This document shows, piece after piece, positions 8,988 to 17,405 of a stretch of 64,000 nucleotides of DNA. The translations under genes and the position numbers were made by a program. This DNA is from Prolixibacter denitrificans (lineage in GTDB: Bacteria; Bacteroidota; Bacteroidia; Bacteroidales; Prolixibacteraceae): contig NZ_PYGC01000004.1 in assembly GCF_003014495.1 (NCBI RefSeq), forward strand, positions 1 through 64,000, in the 5' to 3' direction. Position 1 is the first letter of the stretch. Each line of letters opens with the position of its first letter. The notes beneath the pieces were generated by a model. It did not search any database. It saw nothing but the letters and a program-made list of their open reading frames with translations, and was not told where the DNA came from.

Positions 8988-9994
8988 TCAGAATGATTTT
9001 CGTTAATCCGAAGAAATGCTTTGGCAATACGCAAACCTTTCAACTGGGCTTCCACATAATTTCTCAGCACCTCATATTCCCCCTGGCTGTATTTCAGAAA
9101 AGCAGAAGCCTGCGCATAGAGGGCCGGCAATTTCGATTTTTCCGTTAGGTAGTAACCATCGAGGAAATTTTGTATACCGCCTGAAATGATCAGTTGCCGA
9201 CACTTGATTTCTTCACCTCCATCTACCATTTGATTCACCGCATCGAGCATCTGCTCCGCGGACATGCCGACACGCACAAACGGCTCATACAGCTCTTTGT
9301 TCAGGTCGCTGTTGCGTTCCAGTTCGATGCGGGCAAAGTTGGTTCCGCCAAAAGCACCAAAATCAACCGCAGCCAGCGGAAGCTTCAAAAGCCGGAGTAG
9401 ACTTTCCGGGCCAAATCCCTGCCCCACTTCCTTCACGATAACCGGGAACTGAACCTGCTCTAACAAGCGTTCCACCGTTTCAATCGGGGGATGCTGAATG
9501 AGGTTTCCTTCCGGCTGAAGCCACTCCTGCATCGGATTGATATGGACAATCAATCCATCGGCACGAAGGCGATCGATGAGCCTTTCGATTTTGTCTGTCT
9601 GCCTTTTGTCCAGCAACTCCTCCACCTGAGCAATCCCCAAGTTGGTATAAAGTGGTTGTTCATCACCAATATCGGCACGCACATCAAAATCGGAGAAATA
9701 GGTATCGTCATCCAACAGTTTGCGGCATGAGCCCAACCCCATTCCCAGGCCAAATTCGCCGCAGGCGCGGGCCAGGTTATGGTTGATGGTATTGGCCAAT
9801 TTGGTGCCGCCGGTCATGCTCGAAACCCAAACCGGAGCTTTCAGCTTTTTCCCGACAAACGGAATTTCGTCCGGTTCGTCTGCCGGATGTCCTGACAACA
9901 TCGGTTCGTAGAAGAACCGCTCATCGGCAGCTATTCCGTTCATCTGCGACTGAAAAGCCAGTTTAATGTGATCCAGTTTGCGATCGGCGCCCAT
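8984..9994 (-). CDS. fni: Isopentenyl-diphosphate delta-isomerase, type II (FMN-dependent)
   Basis: A 336-residue FMN- and NAD(P)H-dependent TIM-barrel enzyme that interconverts IPP and DMAPP. Motifs are the N-terminal RKLDHIKLAF at residues 5-14, APVWVSSMTGGT around 54, MGLGSCRKLL around 81, HINPMQEWLQPEGN around 150, KEVGQGFGPESLLRL around 187, DFGAFGGTNFARIE around 211 and IISGGIQNFLDGYYL around 269. Length and motif order fit the family well. It is separated by 30 bases from the acyl-CoA dehydrogenase gene upstream, the widest spacing inside the downstream half of the operon, and overlaps HMG-CoA reductase by 4 bp. It links the HMG-CoA-forming and the isoprenoid blocks of the operon. Confidence 0.92.
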   Translation of the reverse strand: MGADRKLDHIKLAFQSQMNGIAADERFFYEPMLSGHPADEPDEIPFVGKKLKAPVWVSSMTGGTKLANTINHNLARACGEFGLGMGLGSCRKLLDDDTYFSDFDVRADIGDEQPLYTNLGIAQVEELLDKRQTDKIERLIDRLRADGLIVHINPMQEWLQPEGNLIQHPPIETVERLLEQVQFPVIVKEVGQGFGPESLLRLLKLPLAAVDFGAFGGTNFARIELERNSDLNKELYEPFVRVGMSAEQMLDAVNQMVDGGEEIKCRQLIISGGIQNFLDGYYLTEKSKLPALYAQASAFLKYSQGEYEVLRNYVEAQLKGLRIAKAFLRINENHSE

Positions 9995-10024
9995 GGTGCT
10001 TATCTGATTTCTTTGGAAAACAGT

Positions 10025-11173
10025 TTACGATTTTAAGACATAACGACCAATGACCATCCTCAGAATTTCGGAAGTTCCTTCTCCAATCTGAAGCAAACGC
10101 TGGTCACGATAGAAACGCTCGATATGATTTTCGCGAAGCAAACCGTAAGCTCCATGAACCTGAACCGATTCATCGGCTACAAATTTGGCTACTTCCGAGC
10201 AATACAGTTTCGACATCGCCGCTTCTTTTCCGAAAGGTTTTCCGGCATCTTTCAGTTGGCAGGCACGGTACAGCGTATTTCTGGCTAACTCAATTCGCAT
10301 AGCCATCTCAGCCAGTTTGAAGGAAACCGCCTGAAATTCGGCAATCGGCTTACCAAACTGCTCACGCTTCTTGGCATGTTTCACAGCCATTTCGAAAGCG
10401 CCCTGCGCCAGACCAAGTCCCATGGCAGCAATTGACAAACGTCCGCCATCGAGTGTGGCAAGCATAATCTTGATTCCTTCGCCACGTTTACCCAGCATGT
10501 TTTCTTCCGGTACACGGCAATCGGTAAATTTCATTTTACCGTTGTCCACCGAGCGCCACATCAGTTTTCCTTTAACCGGCCAGGTTTCGTATCCCGGCGT
10601 TTCGCGGGGAACCAGAATAGCAGTCAGCTCTTTTTTGCCGTCTTTTTCACCAGTAATGGCCTGCAAAGTAATGCCGGAAGCAATTTCCGATGCGCTATTC
10701 GTGATAAACATCTTGGAGCCATTGACAACCCACTCGCCATCGACCAGTTCGGCACGCGATGCCACCCCTTTGGCATCGGAGCCCGCTGTTAACTCGGTTA
10801 ATCCAAATGCCCAAAGTTTCTCACCGGTACACAAACCAGGGATATATTTCTGCTTTTGTTCCTCTGTTCCGTATGAATAGATGGGTGCAATTCCCAGCGA
10901 ATTATGGGCAGCAATGGTTGCTGCCGGCGAGCTGTCCACTCGAGCCAATTCTTCCACCGCGATAATGTACGACAACGTGTCGAGTCCCTGCCCACCATAC
11001 TCCTTGGGAATGGCAATTCCAAAGAGTCCGGCTTCACCCATTTTGCGGGCTAAATCAACAGGAAAATGCTCGTTTTCGTCATGCTCAATTGCAACAGGAT
11101 GAACCTCCTTCTCTGCAAAGTCTCTGATTCGCTTACGATAGTCTGCGTAGTGCTTGGGCAATAATTCGTCCAT
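10025..11173 (-). CDS. Acyl-CoA dehydrogenase, probable isovaleryl-CoA dehydrogenase role
   Basis: A 382-residue FAD enzyme with the three-part acyl-CoA dehydrogenase fold. Visible motifs are FGLTELTAGSDAKGVASRA around residue 126, FITNSASEIASG around 160, KKREQFGKPIAEFQAVSF around 272 and the C-terminal LLQIGEGTSEILRMVIGR around 360. The catalytic Glu is in the usual GEGTSE position of short/medium-chain enzymes. Classical isovaleryl-CoA dehydrogenases instead have GAGTSE there, with the base moved to an earlier helix; that earlier position here reads LDGGRLS, with no Glu. By sequence alone it is a butyryl-like enzyme. By context, 2 bp from methylcrotonyl-CoA carboxylase alpha, its substrate is most likely isovaleryl-CoA, giving 3-methylcrotonyl-CoA. 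An electron-transfer flavoprotein partner is not in the window. Confidence 0.85.
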   Translation of the reverse strand: MDELLPKHYADYRKRIRDFAEKEVHPVAIEHDENEHFPVDLARKMGEAGLFGIAIPKEYGGQGLDTLSYIIAVEELARVDSSPAATIAAHNSLGIAPIYSYGTEEQKQKYIPGLCTGEKLWAFGLTELTAGSDAKGVASRAELVDGEWVVNGSKMFITNSASEIASGITLQAITGEKDGKKELTAILVPRETPGYETWPVKGKLMWRSVDNGKMKFTDCRVPEENMLGKRGEGIKIMLATLDGGRLSIAAMGLGLAQGAFEMAVKHAKKREQFGKPIAEFQAVSFKLAEMAMRIELARNTLYRACQLKDAGKPFGKEAAMSKLYCSEVAKFVADESVQVHGAYGLLRENHIERFYRDQRLLQIGEGTSEILRMVIGRYVLKS

Positions 11174-11175
11174 AG

Positions 11176-13173
11176 TTAAATATCCTCCAGAATAATTAAA
11201 GGCATTTCGTCAGTTACCTGGCTGCCAACCTCTACAGCAATGGATTTAATTTTTGCTGCTCGGGGCGATGTAACGTGGTTCTCCGATTTCATCGATTCGA
11301 TCACCAGCAATATCTCCCCTTTTTTGATGATTTGATTATGTTTGACTTGAATATCGATAATCTTTCCGTGTAGCGGCGAACGAACCACCGCTTCATTTTC
11401 GGCCGTTTCCGGCTCTTCTCCGGCTGCTTCACCATGGTAATCATCCAGCAAATCGGAACTGGTCAGATGAAAATGAAAGCCATCTGAGTCCAGCCATTTT
11501 CCGGCTACCGGATGATTTGACCAGAAAATCTCGTGGTTCTTTCCATCCAGCGAAACAACTAAGCGCTGCGTATCCATTTCTTTCACCGAAAAGGAAAACG
11601 TTTCGCCTCCGTTCTGCAACTGAAAACTGTTTCTCTTCTGGGAATGAAAAGTAACCGAAAAAAGTTGGTCGTCAATAGCTATTTCGACCTGATTTTTTAA
11701 GCGATGAAATCCAATCTGTTCCCAGGTATCAACCGCATTGTTTTGCTTTCGCAGAAAACCAAGATACAGATAGGAAGCCAACAGAACTTCGCGCGAAACA
11801 TTCTCGCGATTTTGCTGTAAGCCATCCAAATGTTCCCGCAGCTGTTCGCCAATAAAGGCGGTATGTATATCGTTGTTGACAACCGAAGTTTCTTTCAACA
11901 AATGTTTCAGATACAAAAGATTGGTCTTCGGGCCATGAACCGACAATTCATTCAGTGCCAACTCCATCTTCGCCAATGCGTCGTTTCGGTTTTCACCGAA
12001 AGTGATAACCTTAGCTATCAATGGATCGAACTGACTTCCGGCTTCGTTGTCTCCATCCAGATCCGTCTCCAGCCGGACACCATTTCCGGGCAACCGGTAA
12101 AAATTGACCGGCGCAGAAGACGGCGCAAACGCTTTTTCCGGATCTTCGCGATAGACACGAACCTCGATAGCGTGACCTTTCAGTGAAACATCACTTTGCT
12201 GAAAGGACAGTGGTTTGCCAGAAGCTATTCTCAATTGCTCCCGGACAATATCGATACCCGTCACTTCCTCGGTTACCGGATGCTCGACCTGGATACGCGG
12301 GTTCATCTCCATGAACCAAAAACGGCCGTCAGGTTCCACCAGAAACTCTACGGTTCCGGCACCCGAATAGTTAGTTTCTTTTCCCAACGCTAAAGCCGCA
12401 TCCAGAAGTTTCTTCTGTACTGAAGCCGGAAGATTCGCTGCCGGTGCTTCCTCCACAATCTTTTGGTGGTTCCGCTGCAGCGTACAATCCCGCTCAAAGA
12501 GATGTACCAGGTTACCATGACGATCGCCTAAAATCTGCACTTCGATGTGACGGGCCTTTTCGACGTATGGCTCAACGTACACTTCGCCGTTTCCAAAATA
12601 ATTGGCAGCAGCACGCGATGCCTGTGTAAGTTTTTCATTTAACTCATCAGCCGAGCTGACGATCTGCATTCCTTTTCCACCACCTCCGTGGGAAGCTTTT
12701 ATCAGCATTGGATACTCCAATGTTTCGGCTTCGCCGTTCAATTGACCGGCAACCAACGTCTGTCCGAGTAAGACCGGAATTCCCAGCTTGTGAGCAAACT
12801 GCTTGGCTTCCATTTTATTTCCCATCAGCCTCAACACTTCAGCATCGGGACCGATAAAAATAATACCCGCTTCGGCACAAGCTTCGGCAAAACGGTAATC
12901 TTCCGAAAGGAAACCATATCCCGGGTGAATGGCCTGTGCTCCGGATTGAACGGCCGCCTGAATCATCTTTTCAATATTCAGGTAGGTATCATTCAGCGAA
13001 CCTTCTCCGAGCGAAACCGACTCATCGGCCTGGCGAACATGCAGCGCCTCCGCTTCCTCCTCGGAGTAAACAGCGACGGTGGAAATGTGCATGGAACGCG
13101 CAGCCCGGATAATCCGAAGCGCAATTTCACCGCGATTGGCGATTAATATTTTTTCCAGTCTCTCCATCATCAA
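11176..13173 (-). CDS. liuD: Methylcrotonyl-CoA carboxylase alpha subunit (biotin carboxylase/BCCP)
   Basis: A 665-residue biotin-dependent carboxylase subunit that carboxylates its own biotin with ATP and bicarbonate. It begins KILIANRGEIALRIIRAA (biotin carboxylase N domain). It then has the ATP-grasp loop HGGGGKGMQIVSS around residue 163 and FMEMNPRIQVEHPVTEEVTG around 287, a middle BT-type linker region (about 480-580), and a C-terminal biotinyl domain. The biotin site reads VIESMKSENH around 630; the usual motif is AMKM, so the residue after Lys is Ser. ATG triplets at the start allow three nearby starts; the first overlaps the hydratase stop by 4 bp. Its pairing with the beta subunit of this operon defines the acyl-CoA as methylcrotonyl-CoA rather than acetyl- or propionyl-CoA. 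Confidence 0.87.
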   Translation of the reverse strand: MMMERLEKILIANRGEIALRIIRAARSMHISTVAVYSEEEAEALHVRQADESVSLGEGSLNDTYLNIEKMIQAAVQSGAQAIHPGYGFLSEDYRFAEACAEAGIIFIGPDAEVLRLMGNKMEAKQFAHKLGIPVLLGQTLVAGQLNGEAETLEYPMLIKASHGGGGKGMQIVSSADELNEKLTQASRAAANYFGNGEVYVEPYVEKARHIEVQILGDRHGNLVHLFERDCTLQRNHQKIVEEAPAANLPASVQKKLLDAALALGKETNYSGAGTVEFLVEPDGRFWFMEMNPRIQVEHPVTEEVTGIDIVREQLRIASGKPLSFQQSDVSLKGHAIEVRVYREDPEKAFAPSSAPVNFYRLPGNGVRLETDLDGDNEAGSQFDPLIAKVITFGENRNDALAKMELALNELSVHGPKTNLLYLKHLLKETSVVNNDIHTAFIGEQLREHLDGLQQNRENVSREVLLASYLYLGFLRKQNNAVDTWEQIGFHRLKNQVEIAIDDQLFSVTFHSQKRNSFQLQNGGETFSFSVKEMDTQRLVVSLDGKNHEIFWSNHPVAGKWLDSDGFHFHLTSSDLLDDYHGEAAGEEPETAENEAVVRSPLHGKIIDIQVKHNQIIKKGEILLVIESMKSENHVTSPRAAKIKSIAVEVGSQVTDEMPLIILEDI

Positions 13174-13958
13174 GGCCAGTCGGGAGTTCGTTTTTCTAAA
13201 AATGCAGTAATGCCTTCCTGTGCTTCGGGAGTTACTCTCACTTCCGCCAACAGTTCGGGCATTTGCTTCATATATTCATCCATCGACGTTCCGTCTGATA
13301 GCTCATTGATTAACTGTTTGGAACGAATCACAGCGAGAGGTCCACCTTTCAACATCTGCTCCAGCAGTTGAAGGATGAACCTATCCATATCTTCGACCGA
13401 TTCGAAAACCCGATCGGCTAAACCGTTCTCATATGCCTCTTCCCCATTGAAATGTCTTCCCGAGAAAATTAATTCTTTCAGCCGCGAAGCTTTCATTCGT
13501 TTCATCAGCAAAGGCGTAATACTGGCAGCCACCAGTCCAAGTCGGGTTTCACTCAACGAAAAGCGGGCATTGGACACTGTATAAGCTATATCACAGGCGG
13601 CCAACAATCCGGTTCCACCACCGAATATATTACCGTATGCTGCTCCAACGACTACTTTCGAACTTCGATAGATAGCCATCAACATATGAGTGAGCAAGCG
13701 ACTATCTTCCAGATTTTCTGCTTCACTCAGTGTTGCAGACTCTTTCATCCAGTTCAGATCGGCACCGGCACAGAACGATTTTCCTTCACCGCGAATTACC
13801 ACAAAACGGTAGGAAGGCTGTTCCTCCGCCCATTGAAAAAAACGGTGCAACTCAACAATCATCTCACGGTTGAGTGCATTATGTACTTCACTTCGGTTTA
13901 ACCAGAGGTTCAACGTTTTTCCTTCCGGTTTCACCACCAGGGTTTGGTAATTTTCCAT
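13170..13958 (-). CDS. liuC: Methylglutaconyl-CoA hydratase (crotonase family)
   Basis: A 262-residue crotonase that hydrates 3-methylglutaconyl-CoA to HMG-CoA. The oxyanion-hole block FCAGADLNWMKESATLSEAE around residue 60 contains AGADLNWM, which is typical of methylglutaconyl-CoA hydratases and not of general enoyl-CoA hydratases. The second block, GNIFGGGTGLLAACDIAY around 109, is followed by SLSETRLGLVAASITPLL around 134, again close to the family pattern. It lies directly between the carboxylase subunit genes, 86 bp after the beta subunit and overlapping the alpha subunit by 4 bp. Its product is the substrate of the HMG-CoA reductase encoded downstream in the same transcript. Confidence in the specific substrate is good because motif and context agree. 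Confidence 0.87.
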   Translation of the reverse strand: MENYQTLVVKPEGKTLNLWLNRSEVHNALNREMIVELHRFFQWAEEQPSYRFVVIRGEGKSFCAGADLNWMKESATLSEAENLEDSRLLTHMLMAIYRSSKVVVGAAYGNIFGGGTGLLAACDIAYTVSNARFSLSETRLGLVAASITPLLMKRMKASRLKELIFSGRHFNGEEAYENGLADRVFESVEDMDRFILQLLEQMLKGGPLAVIRSKQLINELSDGTSMDEYMKQMPELLAEVRVTPEAQEGITAFLEKRTPDWP

Positions 13959-14044
13959 AGATCAATGCTTACGCAAATCAATCAGGTTATGCAAATACAG
14001 ATTTCTCTGTTCATCTCTTTTTATCAATCCATTCGGCACTAAGC

Positions 14045-15628
14045 CTACATACGGTAAATACCGGTTTTGGGTTCACCGAACTTCCGGTTTAGTGAAACAG
14101 AAATAGCCAGTCCCAACACTTGGCGAGTTTCGGTTGGCTCGATTATGCCATCATCCCACAAACGGGAAGTGCTATACAAAGCCCGACTCTCTTCTTCGAA
14201 CTGACTGACCAAATCAGGTGCGCCGCTCTTTCCGCCTTTCTTGCCGATAGACTGTAGCACCTGCGAAGCCTGCTCTCCTCCCATCACCCCGATACGGGCA
14301 TTGGGCCACATAAACAGAAAATTCGGGTCATACGCCCGGCCCGCCATTGCATAATTGCCGGCACCATATGAACCACCAATAATCACCGTAAAACGAGGGA
14401 CATTAGCCGTAGCCACCGCATGAATCAGTTTCGCACCATTGCGGGCAATGCCCTCCTGTTCGTATTTTTTCCCGACAATAAAGCCGGTAATGTTCTGCAA
14501 AAACAACAACGGAATCTTCCGGAAGTTGCATAATTCGATAAAATGAGCCGCTTTTAAAGACGCCTCCGATGTCAGAAATCCGTTATTGGCAATAATCCCT
14601 ACCGGGAATCCCATTATTTTGGAAAAACCGGTAATAATAGTGGTTCCGTAACGCTCTTTGAACTCCTGAAACTTACTGCCATCTACCAGACGGGCGATGA
14701 TTTCACGCATCCTGATTGGCTTTTTCAAATCAACCGGTGCCAGACCATACAGGTCAGAAGCATTGTACAAGGGAGCTTCCGGAGGCGTTACGTCCAATAC
14801 CTGCTTATCGGGCAACGGCAACGTTTCGATGATACTGCGGCACTTTTTCAATGCGTCAATATCATTCTCCGCCAGGTGATCGGCCACACCCGAAATTCCG
14901 GTGTGCACCAGTGCGCCACCTAGTTCTTCCGCATCCACATCTTCGCCGGTAGCCGCTTTCACCAAAGGAGGTCCTCCAATAAAAATGGTTCCCTGATTCT
15001 TCACCATGATGGTTTCATCACTCATGGCCGGGACATAAGCGCCACCAGCCGTACAAGAGCCCATCACAACCGATATCTGCGGGATTCCTTCCGCTGACAT
15101 CCGGGCCTGATTGTTGAAAATGCGACCGAAATCGAACCTGTCGGGAAATAATCTCGCCTGCTCGGGCAAGAAAATTCCACCCGAATCGACCAGGTACACA
15201 CACGGCAAATTGTTTTGCATGGCAATCTCCTGTGCCCTGATGTGCTTCTTCAGTGTTTCGTGCACATAGGTGCCACCCTTCACCGTCGCATCGTTCGCAA
15301 TAATCACCACTTCGCGACCATGAATACGACCAATGCCGGTAACAATTCCCGCAGACGGAAACTGGTTGTTGTACTGATCGTATGCCGCCAACGTCGAAAG
15401 CTCCAAAAACGGAGTCTGTGGATCGATCAGCAAACTGATGCGCTTACGCGCCGGCAATTTGCCTCTGTCCAGATGCTTTTTCACCGCCGGTTCGTGCTCA
15501 CGTTCAACGGTCCGACGAAGTGCTTCCCGGTAGGCATTCAGCACATTCTCATACTCACCGACCTTTTCCTTAAAGTCGGGTGACTGCTCATCTATTTCGG
15601 ATCTGATCTGTTTCAAAATTTGCCGCAA
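14045..15628 (-). CDS. liuB: Methylcrotonyl-CoA carboxylase beta subunit (carboxyltransferase)
   Basis: A 527-residue carboxyltransferase subunit that moves CO2 from biotin to 3-methylcrotonyl-CoA. Diagnostic stretches are DSGGIFLPEQARLFPDRFDF around residue 168, GSCTAGGAYVPAMSDETIMV around 210, IFIGGPPLVKAATGEDVDAE around 234 and GGSYGAGNYAMAGRAYDPNF around 440. They match methylcrotonyl-CoA carboxylase beta closely. No ATG starts the frame. The best start is TTG at 15628, giving an N-terminus that aligns with the family; the nearby ATG at about 15640 is out of frame and meets a stop after nine codons. It is the first gene of the nine-gene operon, with about 170 bases to the upstream MFS gene, where a promoter is expected but no convincing consensus was found. 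Confidence 0.9.
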   Translation of the reverse strand: MRQILKQIRSEIDEQSPDFKEKVGEYENVLNAYREALRRTVEREHEPAVKKHLDRGKLPARKRISLLIDPQTPFLELSTLAAYDQYNNQFPSAGIVTGIGRIHGREVVIIANDATVKGGTYVHETLKKHIRAQEIAMQNNLPCVYLVDSGGIFLPEQARLFPDRFDFGRIFNNQARMSAEGIPQISVVMGSCTAGGAYVPAMSDETIMVKNQGTIFIGGPPLVKAATGEDVDAEELGGALVHTGISGVADHLAENDIDALKKCRSIIETLPLPDKQVLDVTPPEAPLYNASDLYGLAPVDLKKPIRMREIIARLVDGSKFQEFKERYGTTIITGFSKIMGFPVGIIANNGFLTSEASLKAAHFIELCNFRKIPLLFLQNITGFIVGKKYEQEGIARNGAKLIHAVATANVPRFTVIIGGSYGAGNYAMAGRAYDPNFLFMWPNARIGVMGGEQASQVLQSIGKKGGKSGAPDLVSQFEEESRALYSTSRLWDDGIIEPTETRQVLGLAISVSLNRKFGEPKTGIYRM

Positions 15629-15800
15629 TATAAGAGTTTCATGTCTTAAATAAATATAAAAGTTTTTTGTTCAATAAAATTCGCACAAAAATGGAACAAA
15701 AGGACAGTTTTTTTTCAACAGATATTGAAATTCAACCTTTAAATCAGGACATGAGTAACAAATTGACTCAGACCTCCTGCAACAAGGTAGTCGGCAACTA

Positions 15801-17111
15801 TTAATTTGTTTGGGGATTGCGAACGCGAGTTGCCAGCAGGAATATCAATGCGGCAACCGTCAAAGAAAACATTCCGGCATGATGATAACTTCCGGTTTGC
15901 GTTTTACTCAAACTGAAGATAAGCGGAGCAATGGCGCTACCGAAAACAATCATCGACATGTTGAAACCGGAAATCGCCCCAAGATGTTTGCGCCCAAAAT
16001 AACGGGGAAATGCTACTGCAGAAAGCACGCTGTACATGCCACTCAACGTTCCGTTCCCAACGATTAGAACATAGTAACTCCAGCCATTTCCGAGTAAAAT
16101 CAATCCAATGGAGGAAAGAATTCCTCCCAGCGCCATAATTAAGAGCAGGTATTTCAAGCGAATAAAATCGCTGATGTAGTTACCACCAATGGAAACAATC
16201 ACTGAAATGAGTGTTGCCGGGAGGAAAATTCCCAGCGCTTTCGTATCATCCATTCCTGCCGTGTGGAAGATGGATAAGATGTGAAAAGTCAAACCTGTAA
16301 CAAAAAAGCCATTAAACGTTGTGGCAATAGCAACGCCCCAGAAAGCGGTGGTTTTTCTCGCTTCCTTTAACGTGAATTGCTTCCGGTTTTGCTGCAATTG
16401 CTCCTTTTCAGTCAACGGTCGTGGATTTTTTCCATCAGGAACCAACCCGCAGATTTCCGGATTATCACGGTAGAAAACCAACACTAAAACAGCAAAAAGC
16501 ACCAGCAGAACTGCCAGCCAACGCCAGGTACCATACCACTCGAAACGACCGATTCCCCATGCCAGAATCAGCGGTGACATGGAAAAACCGAAGCTCACAA
16601 ACGCGCTGCTCAATGCATTCGCCAAGCCACGCTTTCGGTCGAACCATTTCATAATCATGTTGCGCGACGACATCGTCATCACTCCCTGTCCCGAGAAACG
16701 AATCATGAAAAAGAGCAGGCTCATGATAAATACAGCAAAATAGGACAACGGTAAAAATGAAAGTCCTTTTCCCAGCGAAACGATTGCCGGAGAAAAAGAT
16801 GCCACTATCAAAGCCAAAGCCAGCATAATAGTAGCGCCACTCATCACCAACCGAACTCCGTAGCGGTCGTACCATTTTCCCGCAAGGGTAAGAAACAGTG
16901 AACTGCCGATGGTACCAAACATGTACGCCAAACTGAGTTGATCGCGGGATACCTTGAGTTCACCAATCAAATGGTCGGTAAATACAGAAACGCCCATGGT
17001 TTGTCCCGGAACGCTGAACAGCATGCCCAATGTTCCCATTAGAACAATAAACCAACCATAGAAAAAAGGCCAACGATCGACCCGAAAAGGAATTTTTGCG
17101 TAGTTCGACAT
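15801..17111 (-). CDS. MFS transporter (OFA/monocarboxylate-like)
   Basis: A 436-residue membrane protein with about twelve hydrophobic segments. The open frame extends upstream to 17366, but the natural start is the ATG at 17111 (MSNYAKIPFRVDRWPFFYGW), because the preceding 85 codons look like intergenic sequence. The first segment FFYGWFIVLMGTLGMLFSVP and the loop AGKWYDRYGVRLVMSGATI (motif A-like, around residue 75) are typical of major facilitator transporters resembling the oxalate/formate and monocarboxylate group. It is in the same orientation as the leucine/mevalonate operon and 172 bases upstream. It could therefore be an accessory transporter for that pathway or an independent unit. 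A TACCTTTG sequence, matching the Bacteroidota -7 element, lies at 17130-17137 on the minus strand. Substrate unknown. Confidence 0.82.
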   Translation of the reverse strand: MSNYAKIPFRVDRWPFFYGWFIVLMGTLGMLFSVPGQTMGVSVFTDHLIGELKVSRDQLSLAYMFGTIGSSLFLTLAGKWYDRYGVRLVMSGATIMLALALIVASFSPAIVSLGKGLSFLPLSYFAVFIMSLLFFMIRFSGQGVMTMSSRNMIMKWFDRKRGLANALSSAFVSFGFSMSPLILAWGIGRFEWYGTWRWLAVLLVLFAVLVLVFYRDNPEICGLVPDGKNPRPLTEKEQLQQNRKQFTLKEARKTTAFWGVAIATTFNGFFVTGLTFHILSIFHTAGMDDTKALGIFLPATLISVIVSIGGNYISDFIRLKYLLLIMALGGILSSIGLILLGNGWSYYVLIVGNGTLSGMYSVLSAVAFPRYFGRKHLGAISGFNMSMIVFGSAIAPLIFSLSKTQTGSYHHAGMFSLTVAALIFLLATRVRNPQTN

Positions 17112-17405
17112 ACAGAATAGATTAGGATGCAAAGGTATGGAATTGGATTTCTTACTTGCATTTTTTACCATCGACAGACTCAGCTTTAACGAAAGCTTTA
17201 TAAGGAGTTTACCTTGGATATATATTTCTTTTCGAAAAAGAATGGCCAGCTGCCTATTTAAGCTGAATAAGTGCAGGAATTCTGTTGAAGGAATTATCTT
17301 TGCAGAAACTACATCACACTTAAAACAAAAACATAGAAAGCGAATAAAAGGGAACGGGAATGACAATTTTTCCGGTAAAAGAAATGCTTACTTAAATTCC
17401 TGTCC
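17112..17405. other. Divergent intergenic region (MFS / sensor kinase)
   Basis: About 290 bases between the divergent MFS and sensor kinase genes. It holds the presumed promoters of both. Only the CAAAGGTA at 17130-17137 (TACCTTTG on the minus strand) resembles a Bacteroidota -7 element; no clear -33 partner was found. No small gene is seen. Confidence 0.4.

Noticed and set aside
4715-15628. Myxobacterial-type alternative isovaleryl-CoA synthesis running the leucine enzymes backwards
   Set aside because: That route uses a CoA-transferase-like decarboxylase pair and a reductase, none of which is here; a biotin carboxylase pair and mevalonate genes fit the forward direction.
17112-17366. Extended N-terminus of the MFS transporter
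   Set aside because: The additional 85 codons are not MFS-like and cover the divergent promoter region.
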